From Flavobacterium chilense (lineage in GTDB: Bacteria; Bacteroidota; Bacteroidia; Flavobacteriales; Flavobacteriaceae), in NCBI RefSeq assembly GCF_001602525.1, contig NZ_LSYT01000012.1:62001-126000 (forward strand): a stretch of 64,000 nt of DNA. Direction: 5' to 3'. Positions 16,623-24,807 of the stretch are shown piece after piece. The first letter of the stretch is position 1. Each line of letters starts with the position of its first letter. The translations under genes and the position numbers were made by a program. The notes below the pieces were generated by a model. It was not told the origin of the DNA and ran no database searches. It was given only the letters and a program-made list of their open reading frames with translations.

Positions 16623-17399
16623 ATGACAACTATTTTAAAGACCTCAAACTTAACTATTGGTTACAAGTCCAAGAAAGCGACTGTGATTATTGCTGAGCAT
16701 TTAAATTTGAACCTGAATTCAGGAAAACTTATCTCATTAATTGGAGCAAACGGAATTGGGAAATCGACTTTGTTGCGAACGATCACAGGAATTCAGGAAC
16801 CTTTAGCAGGAAATGTTTTTTTGAATGATAAAAATATATCTACTTATAAACCTTCAGATTTAGCCCAAAATTTAAGTTTGGTTTTAACAGAAAAATTACC
16901 ACCAAGTAATCTTTCTGTTTTTGAATTGGTGGCGTTGGGTCGGCAGCCATATACCAATTGGATTGGTACTTTAACACCAACTGATATTGATAAAGTTCAA
17001 GAAGCTTTACGATTGACTCAAATTGAGCACCTGGCTCAAAAAAAGCACTTTGAAATTAGCGACGGACAATTACAAAAAGTTTTGATAGCAAGAGCTTTAG
17101 CACAAGACACACCGTTGATTATTCTGGATGAACCCACAACACATCTTGATTTATTGCATAAAGTTTCATTGTTTAAATTGTTGAAAAAGCTAACACAGGA
17201 AACTCAAAAGTGTATTTTATTTTCGACTCATGATATTGATCTGGCAATTCAGCTAAGTGACGAAATGATTATCATGACACCAGATTTAGTTGTTCAGGAT
17301 GAGCCATGTAACTTAATCTCAAACGGAAGTTTTACAACGCTGTTCAAAGATGAACATATTACTTTTGATGCTGAAAAAGGAAGGTTTATTGTGACTTAA
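16623..17399 (+). CDS. btuD: ABC transporter ATP-binding protein of the corrinoid importer
   Basis: I start at the ATG at 16623 (MTTILKTSNLTIGYK); the frame upstream is only the inverted repeat. The 258-residue ATPase has Walker A (GANGIGKSTLL, ~residues 41-51), a signature sequence written SDGQ instead of SGGQ, Walker B with LIILDEPTTHLD and the H-loop STHD. It completes the BtuFCD importer although separated from btuC by the IR-bounded insertion. Confidence 0.88.
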   Translation: MTTILKTSNLTIGYKSKKATVIIAEHLNLNLNSGKLISLIGANGIGKSTLLRTITGIQEPLAGNVFLNDKNISTYKPSDLAQNLSLVLTEKLPPSNLSVFELVALGRQPYTNWIGTLTPTDIDKVQEALRLTQIEHLAQKKHFEISDGQLQKVLIARALAQDTPLIILDEPTTHLDLLHKVSLFKLLKKLTQETQKCILFSTHDIDLAIQLSDEMIIMTPDLVVQDEPCNLISNGSFTTLFKDEHITFDAEKGRFIVT

Positions 17400-17406
17400 T
17401 TTTTCT

Positions 17407-17492
17407 CAGGAGCTTAATCCTGCTGTTCGCTATATCTTTTGTGTTGAACCCCAACACAAAAGGATGCCGCTTCCATCAGGGCTAGGGCATCC
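17407..17492 (-). repeat. Dispersed structured repeat, copy B
   Basis: On the minus strand: CGGATGCCCTAGCCCTGATG, then GAAGCGGCATCC, a TTTTGTGTTG/CAACACAAAA hairpin, then GATATAGCGAACAGC. It lies between convergent btuD and trmL, where the hairpin could also act as a terminator. Confidence 0.65.
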
Positions 17493-17529
17493 GTTTTCAT
17501 AGAACCTTTTGATTAAAACAAATAAACGA

Positions 17530-17988
17530 TTAAAATTTCTTTAATCCAATCTGTCTCTTGGCTTCACCAACGACAAAAGCAACAGAATTCGCGATATTAA
17601 AACTTCGGATTAATTTAGACATCGGAATCGTTAAATGATTTTCAAAACGCGCCAAAACTTCTTTGCTTAAGCCAACACTTTCTTTTCCGAAAACCAACCA
17701 GTCTCCATCCTGAAAATCAGTTTCCAAATATGATTTTTCTGCATGTGAACTCATCAGGAAAACACGAGACTGATCCGGAATTTGCTGGATCCATTCTTCA
17801 ATATTTTGATATTCGGTCACATCAAGATGTACCCAATAATCCAATCCGGAACGCTTTAAATTTTTATCATTTATCACAAATCCAAAAGGATGAATTAAGT
17901 GTAATCTGCTTTCAGTACCAACGCACAATCTTCCGATATTTCCGGTATTGTTAGGAATTTCTGGTTCTACGAGAACAACGTTTAACAT
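17530..17988 (-). CDS. trmL: tRNA (cytidine(34)-2'-O)-methyltransferase, SPOUT family
   Basis: I start at the ATG at 17988 (MLNVVLVEPEIPNNTGNIGRLC), which is the conserved N-terminus of TrmL. The 152-residue protein ends with the SPOUT knot segments VFGKESVGLS and IPMSKLIRSFNIANSVAFVVGEAKRQ that bind S-adenosylmethionine. It methylates the wobble position of tRNA-Leu. Another pseudouridine synthase gene lies just upstream in the same direction, so the two may be co-transcribed. Confidence 0.9.
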   Translation of the reverse strand: MLNVVLVEPEIPNNTGNIGRLCVGTESRLHLIHPFGFVINDKNLKRSGLDYWVHLDVTEYQNIEEWIQQIPDQSRVFLMSSHAEKSYLETDFQDGDWLVFGKESVGLSKEVLARFENHLTIPMSKLIRSFNIANSVAFVVGEAKRQIGLKKF

Positions 17989-18041
17989 TGTTTTTAAGTT
18001 AAGGGTTATAAGGATTGAGTGATTATCTAATTGACTTATCT

Positions 18042-18623
18042 TCAAATGGACTCATTCTCTAATTTAAAATCGGGAACTTCAAGCACTTCTCCTGCTTTTA
18101 AGTTTTGCAAATATACATTTCCTATACGAACACGAACTAACCGTAAAGTAGGAAAACCAACTGCAGCTGTCATTTTTCGAACCTGACGAAATTTACCTTC
18201 ATTTACTGTTATCGAAGCCCATGAAGTTGGTCCGTGACGTTCGTCACGTATTTTTTTTGCTCTTGGTCCAAAATCCGGAATTTCGGTAACAATAAAAGAT
18301 GTGCAAGGTTTGGTTTTGTATTTACCGCCATCAAAGCCAATTTCAACACCTTTTTGTAATTGCTCAATCGCTTCTGGTGTAATAACCCCATCTACCTGAA
18401 CATAATATTCTTTGTCTACTTTTTTGCTTCTTATTTGTTCGCTTACTTTTCCGTCTGTAGTGAGTAGAAGTAATCCCTCAGAATCCTCGTCTAATCGCCC
18501 AATTGCCATCGTTCCTTCAGGAAAATTATATAATTCACCCAAAAGCTTTTTCTTTCTTTTTAATTCATAAATAAATTGGCTTAGATAACCGTAAGGTTTA
18601 AAAAGAATAAAGTGTTGATGCAT
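18042..18623 (-). CDS. rluE: RsuA/RluE-family 23S rRNA pseudouridine synthase
   Basis: The 193-residue protein begins FILFKPYGYLSQF and has the catalytic loop AIGRLDEDSEGLLLLTTDG (Asp in GRLDxxxxGL) and the C-terminal GKFRQVRKMTAAVGFPTLRLVRVRIG block of the RsuA/RluE branch. It lacks the N-terminal S4 domain, as RluE does. It converts one uridine of rRNA to pseudouridine. The exact site is inferred from resemblance to RluE. Confidence 0.85.
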   Translation of the reverse strand: MHQHFILFKPYGYLSQFIYELKRKKKLLGELYNFPEGTMAIGRLDEDSEGLLLLTTDGKVSEQIRSKKVDKEYYVQVDGVITPEAIEQLQKGVEIGFDGGKYKTKPCTSFIVTEIPDFGPRAKKIRDERHGPTSWASITVNEGKFRQVRKMTAAVGFPTLRLVRVRIGNVYLQNLKAGEVLEVPDFKLENESI

Positions 18624-18694
18624 GCCGTATGTTTTGACTGCAAAGATAGTTTTGTTTCAGCTGTAATTAAAAAAGAAATTTAAAGGAATAATAG

Positions 18695-18904
18695 CTATTC
18701 CTGTTTACCTGCCTTCATTTTCTTTAACCATAAATACACAAACCAGATTACAGTTATGCCAAAAAGAATGAACAATGGAGTATAGTAATCTTTAATATAA
18801 TCATGAAAATAACTTCCAATTATAATATAAGCAGAAGCAATGCAAAGTTTAATAATAATAAATTCGGCATTTGTCCAACTGGTTTTGATCTTGAAAAAGT
18901 TCAT
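18695..18904 (-). CDS. Small two-helix membrane protein, unknown
   Basis: The 69-residue protein has two hydrophobic helices (residues ~14-30 and ~40-60) and a basic C-terminal tail (KKMKAGKQE). I recognise no family. It stands alone in its direction upstream of the pseudouridine synthase gene, and the ATG is followed by plausible coding text with no repeats. Confidence 0.55.
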   Translation of the reverse strand: MNFFKIKTSWTNAEFIIIKLCIASAYIIIGSYFHDYIKDYYTPLFILFGITVIWFVYLWLKKMKAGKQE

Positions 18905-19146
18905 CGTTTTTTGCTTTAAAAGATTTTTATAAACACATCTTTTTCTGAATTCCAGAAGTATTTATAAGAATGTGATTTTGTCTTCTAATTTACAATAATA
19001 AAAGATTAATACTTTGAAAATGACGAGGTTCTTTATGTTTTAAAGGGAGAATAAATTCAATTATTAAACACAATGCTATGTTAAAGCGCTTAATTTTTTG
19101 ACTTGAAATTCGTAATATTATAATAGTAACACTAAAATATAAAATT

Positions 19147-19515
19147 ATGGAAACTAATAATTTAGGCTCTAAAAAGATAAATGGAGTACAAAAAAATAGA
19201 GATGAATCTAAAGGTAAAAATATTTCGCATGACGAAAAAGCAGTTGACCCTAATCTGAAAAAAGAAGTAGTGACGGACTCTGATGGAAATAAAAAAATCG
19301 TAGAGAGAGCACGAAATGAAAACGAAGATATTAAAAAGGTTAAGGATAAGATAGATCCAAAAAATGTAAATGCTAATCGGGGAGTTGCGACAGAAGAAGA
19401 GGCTAAAAAGACAGTTGAAAACAAAGACCGAAACTCAGATATCACCCCTAATCGTTATCCTAATTCTAATCCTGAAAGCCATGAAGATCGCGGAAACATG
19501 AAATTAGATGAATAG
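19147..19515 (+). CDS. Hydrophilic charged protein, unknown
   Basis: The 122-residue protein has no hydrophobic segment, no cysteine, and is rich in Lys, Asp, Glu and Asn (for example SKKINGVQKNRDESKGKN and DKIDPKNVNANRGVATEEEAKK). It should be soluble and largely disordered, like small stress-linked proteins that occur singly in Bacteroidota. I do not recognise a domain. An opposite-strand frame covers the same DNA but lacks sensible coding character. Confidence 0.6.
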   Translation: METNNLGSKKINGVQKNRDESKGKNISHDEKAVDPNLKKEVVTDSDGNKKIVERARNENEDIKKVKDKIDPKNVNANRGVATEEEAKKTVENKDRNSDITPNRYPNSNPESHEDRGNMKLDE

Positions 19516-19679
19516 ATCTTTTTCTTTTAAATAGAAATTTTTTTGCTGATTTTAGGTGTTTTTTATCAAAATAACATATCATTGGCAAACAGCGTTAATG
19601 TTTTTCTAAAGCCTCTATTTGTGACTGTTATCTGCCAGTATCTTCGTAAATTGTAGAGACAAATTTAAAACTTAAGAAT

Positions 19680-20432
19680 ATGTCACTTTTAGAAAACAAA
19701 GTAGCTTTTGTATCTGGTGGAGGTTCAGGAATTGGGCGTGCCGTTGCAGAAGCTTATGCTCGGGAAGGAGCTAAGGTAATAGTTTCAGATATTAATGCAG
19801 AACACGGTGAAGCAACCGTAAAAGTTATAAAAGATTTTGGTGGTGAGGCTTTTTTTGTAAAAGGAGATTCCTCAATCGCAAGTGATAACAAGCGAATGGT
19901 TGAAGCAACTGTCTCAAAATACGGCCGACTTGATATAGCCTGTAACAATGCAGGAATGGGCGGACCAGCAAAACCCACCGGAGAATATGAACCTGAAGCC
20001 TGGGATCGTGTTATTGCCTTAAATTTAAGCGGTGTATTTTATGCTTGTCGTTATCAGCTAGAGCAAATGGAAAAAAATGGCGGTGGGAGCATTGTAAATA
20101 TTGCTTCTATACACGGACAAGTGGCAGCGCCAAACAGTCCTGCATATACAGCATCAAAACATGGTGTTGTAGGATTAACCAAAAATATTGCGACAGAATA
20201 TGCATTAAAAAATATTCGTTGTAATGCAGTAGGTCCAGGGTATATAGAAACAGCTTTATTAAAAGACAATTTAAATAAAGATATGATGAATGCCGTTGCA
20301 GCAAAAGCACCTATGAATCGTTTGGGAACTCCCGAAGAAGTTGCCGATTTGGTCGTATTTTTAAGCTCCGAAAAATCCTCATTCACTACCGGAAGTTATA
20401 TTATTGCAGATGGTGGTTATACTGCTATTTAA
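19680..20432 (+). CDS. Short-chain dehydrogenase/reductase (SDR)
   Basis: The 250-residue protein is a classical SDR. It has the nucleotide-binding GGGSGIGRA at residues ~12-20, NNAG (~88-91), the catalytic Ser in IVNIAS and the YTASK tetrad motif (Tyr ~154, Lys ~158), plus the terminal TTGSYIIADGGYTAI. It resembles glucose 1-dehydrogenase and 3-oxoacyl-ACP reductase-like enzymes. The substrate cannot be told from the sequence. The Asp after the second beta strand (VIVSDINAEHG) suggests NAD rather than NADP. Confidence 0.85.
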   Translation: MSLLENKVAFVSGGGSGIGRAVAEAYAREGAKVIVSDINAEHGEATVKVIKDFGGEAFFVKGDSSIASDNKRMVEATVSKYGRLDIACNNAGMGGPAKPTGEYEPEAWDRVIALNLSGVFYACRYQLEQMEKNGGGSIVNIASIHGQVAAPNSPAYTASKHGVVGLTKNIATEYALKNIRCNAVGPGYIETALLKDNLNKDMMNAVAAKAPMNRLGTPEEVADLVVFLSSEKSSFTTGSYIIADGGYTAI

Positions 20433-20455
20433 AACTTTTTTTAGACATAATTAAT

Positions 20456-20487
20456 CAAAAGTCATCTCAAAAAGATGGCTTTTTTAT
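20456..20487 (+). terminator. Terminator after the SDR gene
   Basis: AAGTCATCT and AGATGGCTT pair (one G-U) around CAAAA and end in a T6 run. Confidence 0.75.
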
Positions 20488-20733
20488 TGTTTTTTATCAA
20501 CTAAAAGAAGGTTTTGTCTGATTAAAATTTTAATTTAGAATAATTTTTATTAATAATACATAATGAGATAAAGTCAGTGTTTATCTACTAAATGTGTAAT
20601 TTATTTGTAAATAAGTTGAATTTTATTAAAAGATGTTTATTAAAATGGGAAACAATAAGTTTAAGGTTTCACAATATTCTGTTAACTTTAAAGGATATAA
20701 ATTTGACTTCTAAAAACTCTATTTTTTAAACAC
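20488..20733. other. AT-rich spacer upstream of the T9SS nuclease
   Basis: No open frame of note and no tRNA-like structure is seen. A TAAATTTG box at 20698-20705 could be a -7 element for the nuclease gene, 28 bases before its ATG, but no TTTG lies at the right distance upstream. Confidence 0.4.
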
Positions 20734-23700
20734 ATGAAAAACAACTACTCTTTTCGTCATTTAATGACTTTTTTAGGTTTTTTTTATTGCTTCGCACTAA
20801 GTGCGCAGACAATGCCAACGGGGCAATCCTTGCCATACGAACAAAATTTTAACGGTTTGGCAACGACTTATCCTAGCGGAATACAAGGCTGGAATGCAAC
20901 TACTCCTACTAGTTCAAGTTTACCAACACCATCATCTTTTACAACATCTGGTACAGTTAAATCAGATCAAAGCTTAATCGCAAGTGGTTCATCAACTTCT
21001 ACTTCCGGAGGTATATATAATTATACTGGTAAAATAGGGTTTTTAAATGGAGGCAGCTTTCTTGATCAGGCAATTGCTCTTGCTTTAAATACAACAGGAA
21101 GTACTCAAGTAAAAGTTCAATATGATGTATTGGTAATTCGTAACCCATATGGTGTTAGTGGGTCTAATCGTATTAATGAGATGGCTCTGCAATATAGAGT
21201 TGGTGAAACAGGAGAGTTTGTAACATTATCAGGAACTCTTTTTCAGAATAATACAACGACACGAACAGATGAAACTTCTAAGTCACAAAGCGAACATAAA
21301 AAATTAGTTCTTCCTGCTGCTTGTGATAATCAACCTGTTGTTCAATTACGCTGGATATCAAGACAAGTTTCTGGCGGAGGTTCTCGTCCTTCTTTTGCAA
21401 TTGATAATATTGATATTAGAAGTGATAATACTGCTCCAGTAACTGTTGTAGGTTATCCTAAAACAAACAATATTTTATCTTCAGGGTTTGATTTTATTAA
21501 TAAAATAAATGAAAATGGGAAAACTTACTTTGTCTTGCTTCCTGGAGGAAGTGCTGAACCAACAGTTGCTCAAATAAAAGCGGGACAGAATGCTTCAGGA
21601 ACTGCAGCATTACAATCTGGTTTCTTGGATATAACTGATTCATCTTTAGATTATTCGAAAACATTTACAGGATTAACTTTGAATACTGCATATTCTGTTT
21701 TTTCTGTTTCAGAAGATCTTTATGACAACCTGCAAACAACAATAAATAAAGTAGATGTTACTACTTTAAGCGTTGCTCCTGCATCAATAACTACCACAAT
21801 TACTTCATTAGATTTGGGTAATTCTGAGCCAAATTATCAGGATGCTGTAAATAAAAGTTATCAAATTGGAGCTGAAAATCTTACAAATGATGTAGTAGTA
21901 ACTGCTCCATCAAATTTTACTATTTCTAAAGATAATAATGTATTTGCGTCATCATTGACATTTGTCCCGGCAGATTTTGCTTCGAATGCAACTCCAACAG
22001 TTTATGTGAAATTCTCACCAAATGCTGTTGCTGTTTTTTCTGGACAAATAACACATGAATCTACAGGAATAGCTACCAAAACAGTTTCTGTAACAGGAAA
22101 CGGAATCAACCCTTTTGTGCAAGGCTTTAATGATGCAAATGTTTTAACAAACAGCGGCTGGTCGCAGTACAACGTAGACGGTCCATTAAACAAATGGACT
22201 TATACAACTATAACACGTAACGTAAATTCTGGTGCCGGAGCAGTTTTGATGAACGGGTATTTAGATAACGGCCCAAGTAAAGATTGGTTAATTTCGCCTA
22301 AATTACGTTTAGATAGTTTTGGTGAACTTCCTTTGTTGTCTTTTTACTCTCGTAAATTTTATGCAGGACCTGGTTTAAAATTAATGGTTTCTACAGATTA
22401 TGATGGAGTAAGTAGTCCAAGCACGGCGACCTGGACAGAAATTGATGGTAAATTTCCAACAACTACAGGTACTTATGTACAATCTCAATATATTAAACTA
22501 ACAGCTTATAAAACTAATCATACTTACTTAGCATGGGTTTACGAAACTACAGCTGGTGGAACCAATAATGCTTCAGAATGGTCATTTGATGATTTTGAAG
22601 TAACAGATGCAGTGGGCTATGTAGACTCAAACCCTGTTTTAGATTTTGGAGTTGTTAATCTAAATGTCGTTTCTGATTCTCAGTCTTTTAATTTTAAAGC
22701 AGAGGGGCATGGAGATATTACCATTACAGCTTCGGCTTCGTACAAAATATCTGCGGATAATATTTCGTTTGTATCAAGTTTGGTCGTTTCTGCTGCAGAT
22801 GCTTTAGCAGGAAAAACACTGTATGCAAAATTTGCTCCAATAACTAAAGAATTAAAAATTTCAGGTAACTTAACAGTTACAGGAACTTCATTAAACAAAC
22901 AAATTGGTTCTTTTACAGGGTCTTCTTTACCAAAAACCGAGACTTTTGATGTTGTAACCTATAATTTAGATTTTTTTGGTTCGGATAATTCTACCAACGG
23001 ACCTTTGGACAATGCACTTCAAATTGAAAATGCTGCTAAAGTGATGAATAAAATGGACGCCGATGTATATGCAGTTCAGGAAGTTTCAAGCGAAGCAGCG
23101 GTTGATGCCTTAATTCAAAAATTAAATATAAACGGCAAAACATTCGATAAGACTGTTTCTCCAATTTGGTCATATTCATGGGACCCAACTTCAGATCCTA
23201 GTTTCCCACCTCAAAAACTAGTTGTAATTTATAATACTCAGACTGTCACGTTGAAAAAAACCCGTGTAATGTTCAAGGAGTTTTATGATGAATTAGTTGC
23301 AGGAACAAAAACTTTAGCTAATTATCCGTTACCTGCAAGCAATCCGCCGAAAAGACCAAGTACAGGCTTTTTCTCTTCCGGACGTTTGCCATATGTTGTA
23401 ACTTTAGAAACAAATCTTAATGGAGTTAAAAATGAAATAAAGATTGTAGATGTACATGCTCGTGCAAACAACGGATCTGATGGTACAACATATACCAGAC
23501 GTAAATATGATAATCAGGTTTTTAAAGACAGTTTAGATGCATATTATCCAAATGATAATTTGATTATTTTAGGAGATTATAATGATGATGTAAAGATTTC
23601 TGTTTTTGGTACTAACAATCCTTCAACTTACGAGAACTTTGTTACAGATACAAGCAATTATAAAGCTCTTACTTTAGGAATAAGCCAGGCAGGTGCTACT

Positions 23701-24171
23701 AGTTATTTTAATTTTAATCCGCCAAGTTTCTTAGATCATATTATGATTTCTAATGAATTGTTTGATCAGTATATTGATAACTCAACAGCAGTTTATGATC
23801 CCAGAGCTGATATTGTAGACTATATCAGTACAACTTCAGATCATGGACCTGTTATCGCTCGTTTCAACCTGAAACAAGGTGTACTTTCGACACCGGATTT
23901 TGAAACCAAAAATGGATATTTTGTTCAGGCATTCCCTAATCCTGTAACAGATGTAGTAAATGTTTCAGTTAAAACTACTACAGACAGAAATCTAAAATTA
24001 AGATTTTATGACATTTCTGGACATTTAGTTGGTAATCCTGTCGAAGTAAATGCAACACAGGACTTGAGTACAACAGCAATCCCGGTAAATTATTTAAGAT
24101 CCGGAATTTATGTTTATACTTTAACCGAAAATAATAAAGTGGTTTACAAAGGTAAAATCATAAAAAAATAA
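20734..24171 (+). CDS. Large T9SS-exported endonuclease/exonuclease/phosphatase-family protein
   Basis: The 1145-residue protein has a signal peptide (to ~residue 25, ALSAQ), beta-rich domains, and a choice-of-anchor J-like domain (around residues 465-625, SGWSQYNVDGPLNKW and DWLISPKL). The EEP-type hydrolase domain covers residues ~735-1050 (VVTYNLDFFG, YAVQEV, VDVHARANN, LIILGDYNDD, FLDHIMIS, SDHGPVIA). A type IX sorting domain ends it (AFPNPVTDVVNVS ... LRSGIYVYTLTENNKVVYKGKIIKK). It is probably a secreted or surface nuclease for extracellular DNA or phosphate; the active-site Glu, Asp, Asn and His are all there. It is transcribed alone and ends at a terminator. Confidence 0.9.
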   Translation: MKNNYSFRHLMTFLGFFYCFALSAQTMPTGQSLPYEQNFNGLATTYPSGIQGWNATTPTSSSLPTPSSFTTSGTVKSDQSLIASGSSTSTSGGIYNYTGKIGFLNGGSFLDQAIALALNTTGSTQVKVQYDVLVIRNPYGVSGSNRINEMALQYRVGETGEFVTLSGTLFQNNTTTRTDETSKSQSEHKKLVLPAACDNQPVVQLRWISRQVSGGGSRPSFAIDNIDIRSDNTAPVTVVGYPKTNNILSSGFDFINKINENGKTYFVLLPGGSAEPTVAQIKAGQNASGTAALQSGFLDITDSSLDYSKTFTGLTLNTAYSVFSVSEDLYDNLQTTINKVDVTTLSVAPASITTTITSLDLGNSEPNYQDAVNKSYQIGAENLTNDVVVTAPSNFTISKDNNVFASSLTFVPADFASNATPTVYVKFSPNAVAVFSGQITHESTGIATKTVSVTGNGINPFVQGFNDANVLTNSGWSQYNVDGPLNKWTYTTITRNVNSGAGAVLMNGYLDNGPSKDWLISPKLRLDSFGELPLLSFYSRKFYAGPGLKLMVSTDYDGVSSPSTATWTEIDGKFPTTTGTYVQSQYIKLTAYKTNHTYLAWVYETTAGGTNNASEWSFDDFEVTDAVGYVDSNPVLDFGVVNLNVVSDSQSFNFKAEGHGDITITASASYKISADNISFVSSLVVSAADALAGKTLYAKFAPITKELKISGNLTVTGTSLNKQIGSFTGSSLPKTETFDVVTYNLDFFGSDNSTNGPLDNALQIENAAKVMNKMDADVYAVQEVSSEAAVDALIQKLNINGKTFDKTVSPIWSYSWDPTSDPSFPPQKLVVIYNTQTVTLKKTRVMFKEFYDELVAGTKTLANYPLPASNPPKRPSTGFFSSGRLPYVVTLETNLNGVKNEIKIVDVHARANNGSDGTTYTRRKYDNQVFKDSLDAYYPNDNLIILGDYNDDVKISVFGTNNPSTYENFVTDTSNYKALTLGISQAGATSYFNFNPPSFLDHIMISNELFDQYIDNSTAVYDPRADIVDYISTTSDHGPVIARFNLKQGVLSTPDFETKNGYFVQAFPNPVTDVVNVSVKTTTDRNLKLRFYDISGHLVGNPVEVNATQDLSTTAIPVNYLRSGIYVYTLTENNKVVYKGKIIKK

Positions 24172-24189
24172 AGAGAATAAAATCTATTA

Positions 24190-24219
24190 AAAAGGCAGTC
24201 AATTTTGACTGCCTTTTTT
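24190..24219 (+). terminator. Terminator after the T9SS nuclease
   Basis: AAAGGCAGTCAA and TTGACTGCCTTT form a 12-bp stem around a TT-rich loop with a T run. It probably also serves the convergent mepB-like gene. Confidence 0.85.
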
Positions 24220-24234
24220 CATTTTCTGAAGATT

Positions 24235-24756
24235 TTAAAATAACATTTTAAATCTATTTAAATCTGCCTCAGTGTTTATTTTATAAAAATAATGTAGTTG
24301 CCATTGTTGTGTTTTTTGAGCCTGTTTGTTTGTGGTTTCATCCCAGGGAGGATAAACTCTTAGAGCTCTTTTCCCTTCTTTTGCCGAAGTAGAAAAAATA
24401 CCTTTTTCCAGTAAAATACTTTTCGGGAAAATAAATTGTCCAAACCAATCATTTTTTCGGGTACTGATTATGACAAAATCAATTGCATCCGAAAAATCAA
24501 AAGGTTCGATGTTTCCGTTTTTATTTCGTTTCCATAAAGTTACAAACTGACCAGTTTTGGTTGGTGTAATTTTGGACTTTCGGTAGCAAATGTATTTTTC
24601 GTTTAAAACAAATCGGTAAGCATCATAATCTGCACTTTCTGATTCCGGTTGAGGTTCTGTACCCTTAAAGTTGCAGGAATCATAAATTAATTCTTTGGCA
24701 AGAATCAGGTCTTTTGGCAATGATTCTGTAGTATTCCATTTGTTTATGGTCGTCAT
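24235..24756 (-). CDS. MepB family protein
   Basis: The 173-residue protein has the family segments YDAYRFVLNEKYICYRKSKITPTKTGQFVTLWKR and WFGQFIFPKSILLEKGI, and the end RALRVYPPWD. The MepB family is named after a gene next to a staphylococcal efflux pump; its function is not established. Here it stands alone between a T9SS nuclease and the sigma/anti-sigma pair. No signal peptide is present, so it is cytoplasmic. Confidence 0.78.
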   Translation of the reverse strand: MTTINKWNTTESLPKDLILAKELIYDSCNFKGTEPQPESESADYDAYRFVLNEKYICYRKSKITPTKTGQFVTLWKRNKNGNIEPFDFSDAIDFVIISTRKNDWFGQFIFPKSILLEKGIFSTSAKEGKRALRVYPPWDETTNKQAQKTQQWQLHYFYKINTEADLNRFKMLF

Positions 24757-24807
24757 TTAATGAGATTTCTTAAAAGATATTTTTGTAAAATTAGCACAAA
24801 AAGAATC

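Noticed and set aside
18990..19445. 151-residue minus-strand frame opposite the hydrophilic protein
   Set aside because: It mirrors the plus-strand gene, has no family likeness, and its hydrophobic text follows from Lys/Asn-rich codons on the other strand.
20698..20705. TAAATTTG as a full promoter of the T9SS nuclease
   Set aside because: No TTTG at 18-22 bases upstream; kept only as a note in the spacer entry.
20725..20740. TTTTTTAAACACAT at the T9SS nuclease start matches the first 14 bases of the GxxExxY inverted repeat arm
   Set aside because: The match stops after AT-rich text, there is no second arm and no GxxExxY gene near, so chance is enough.
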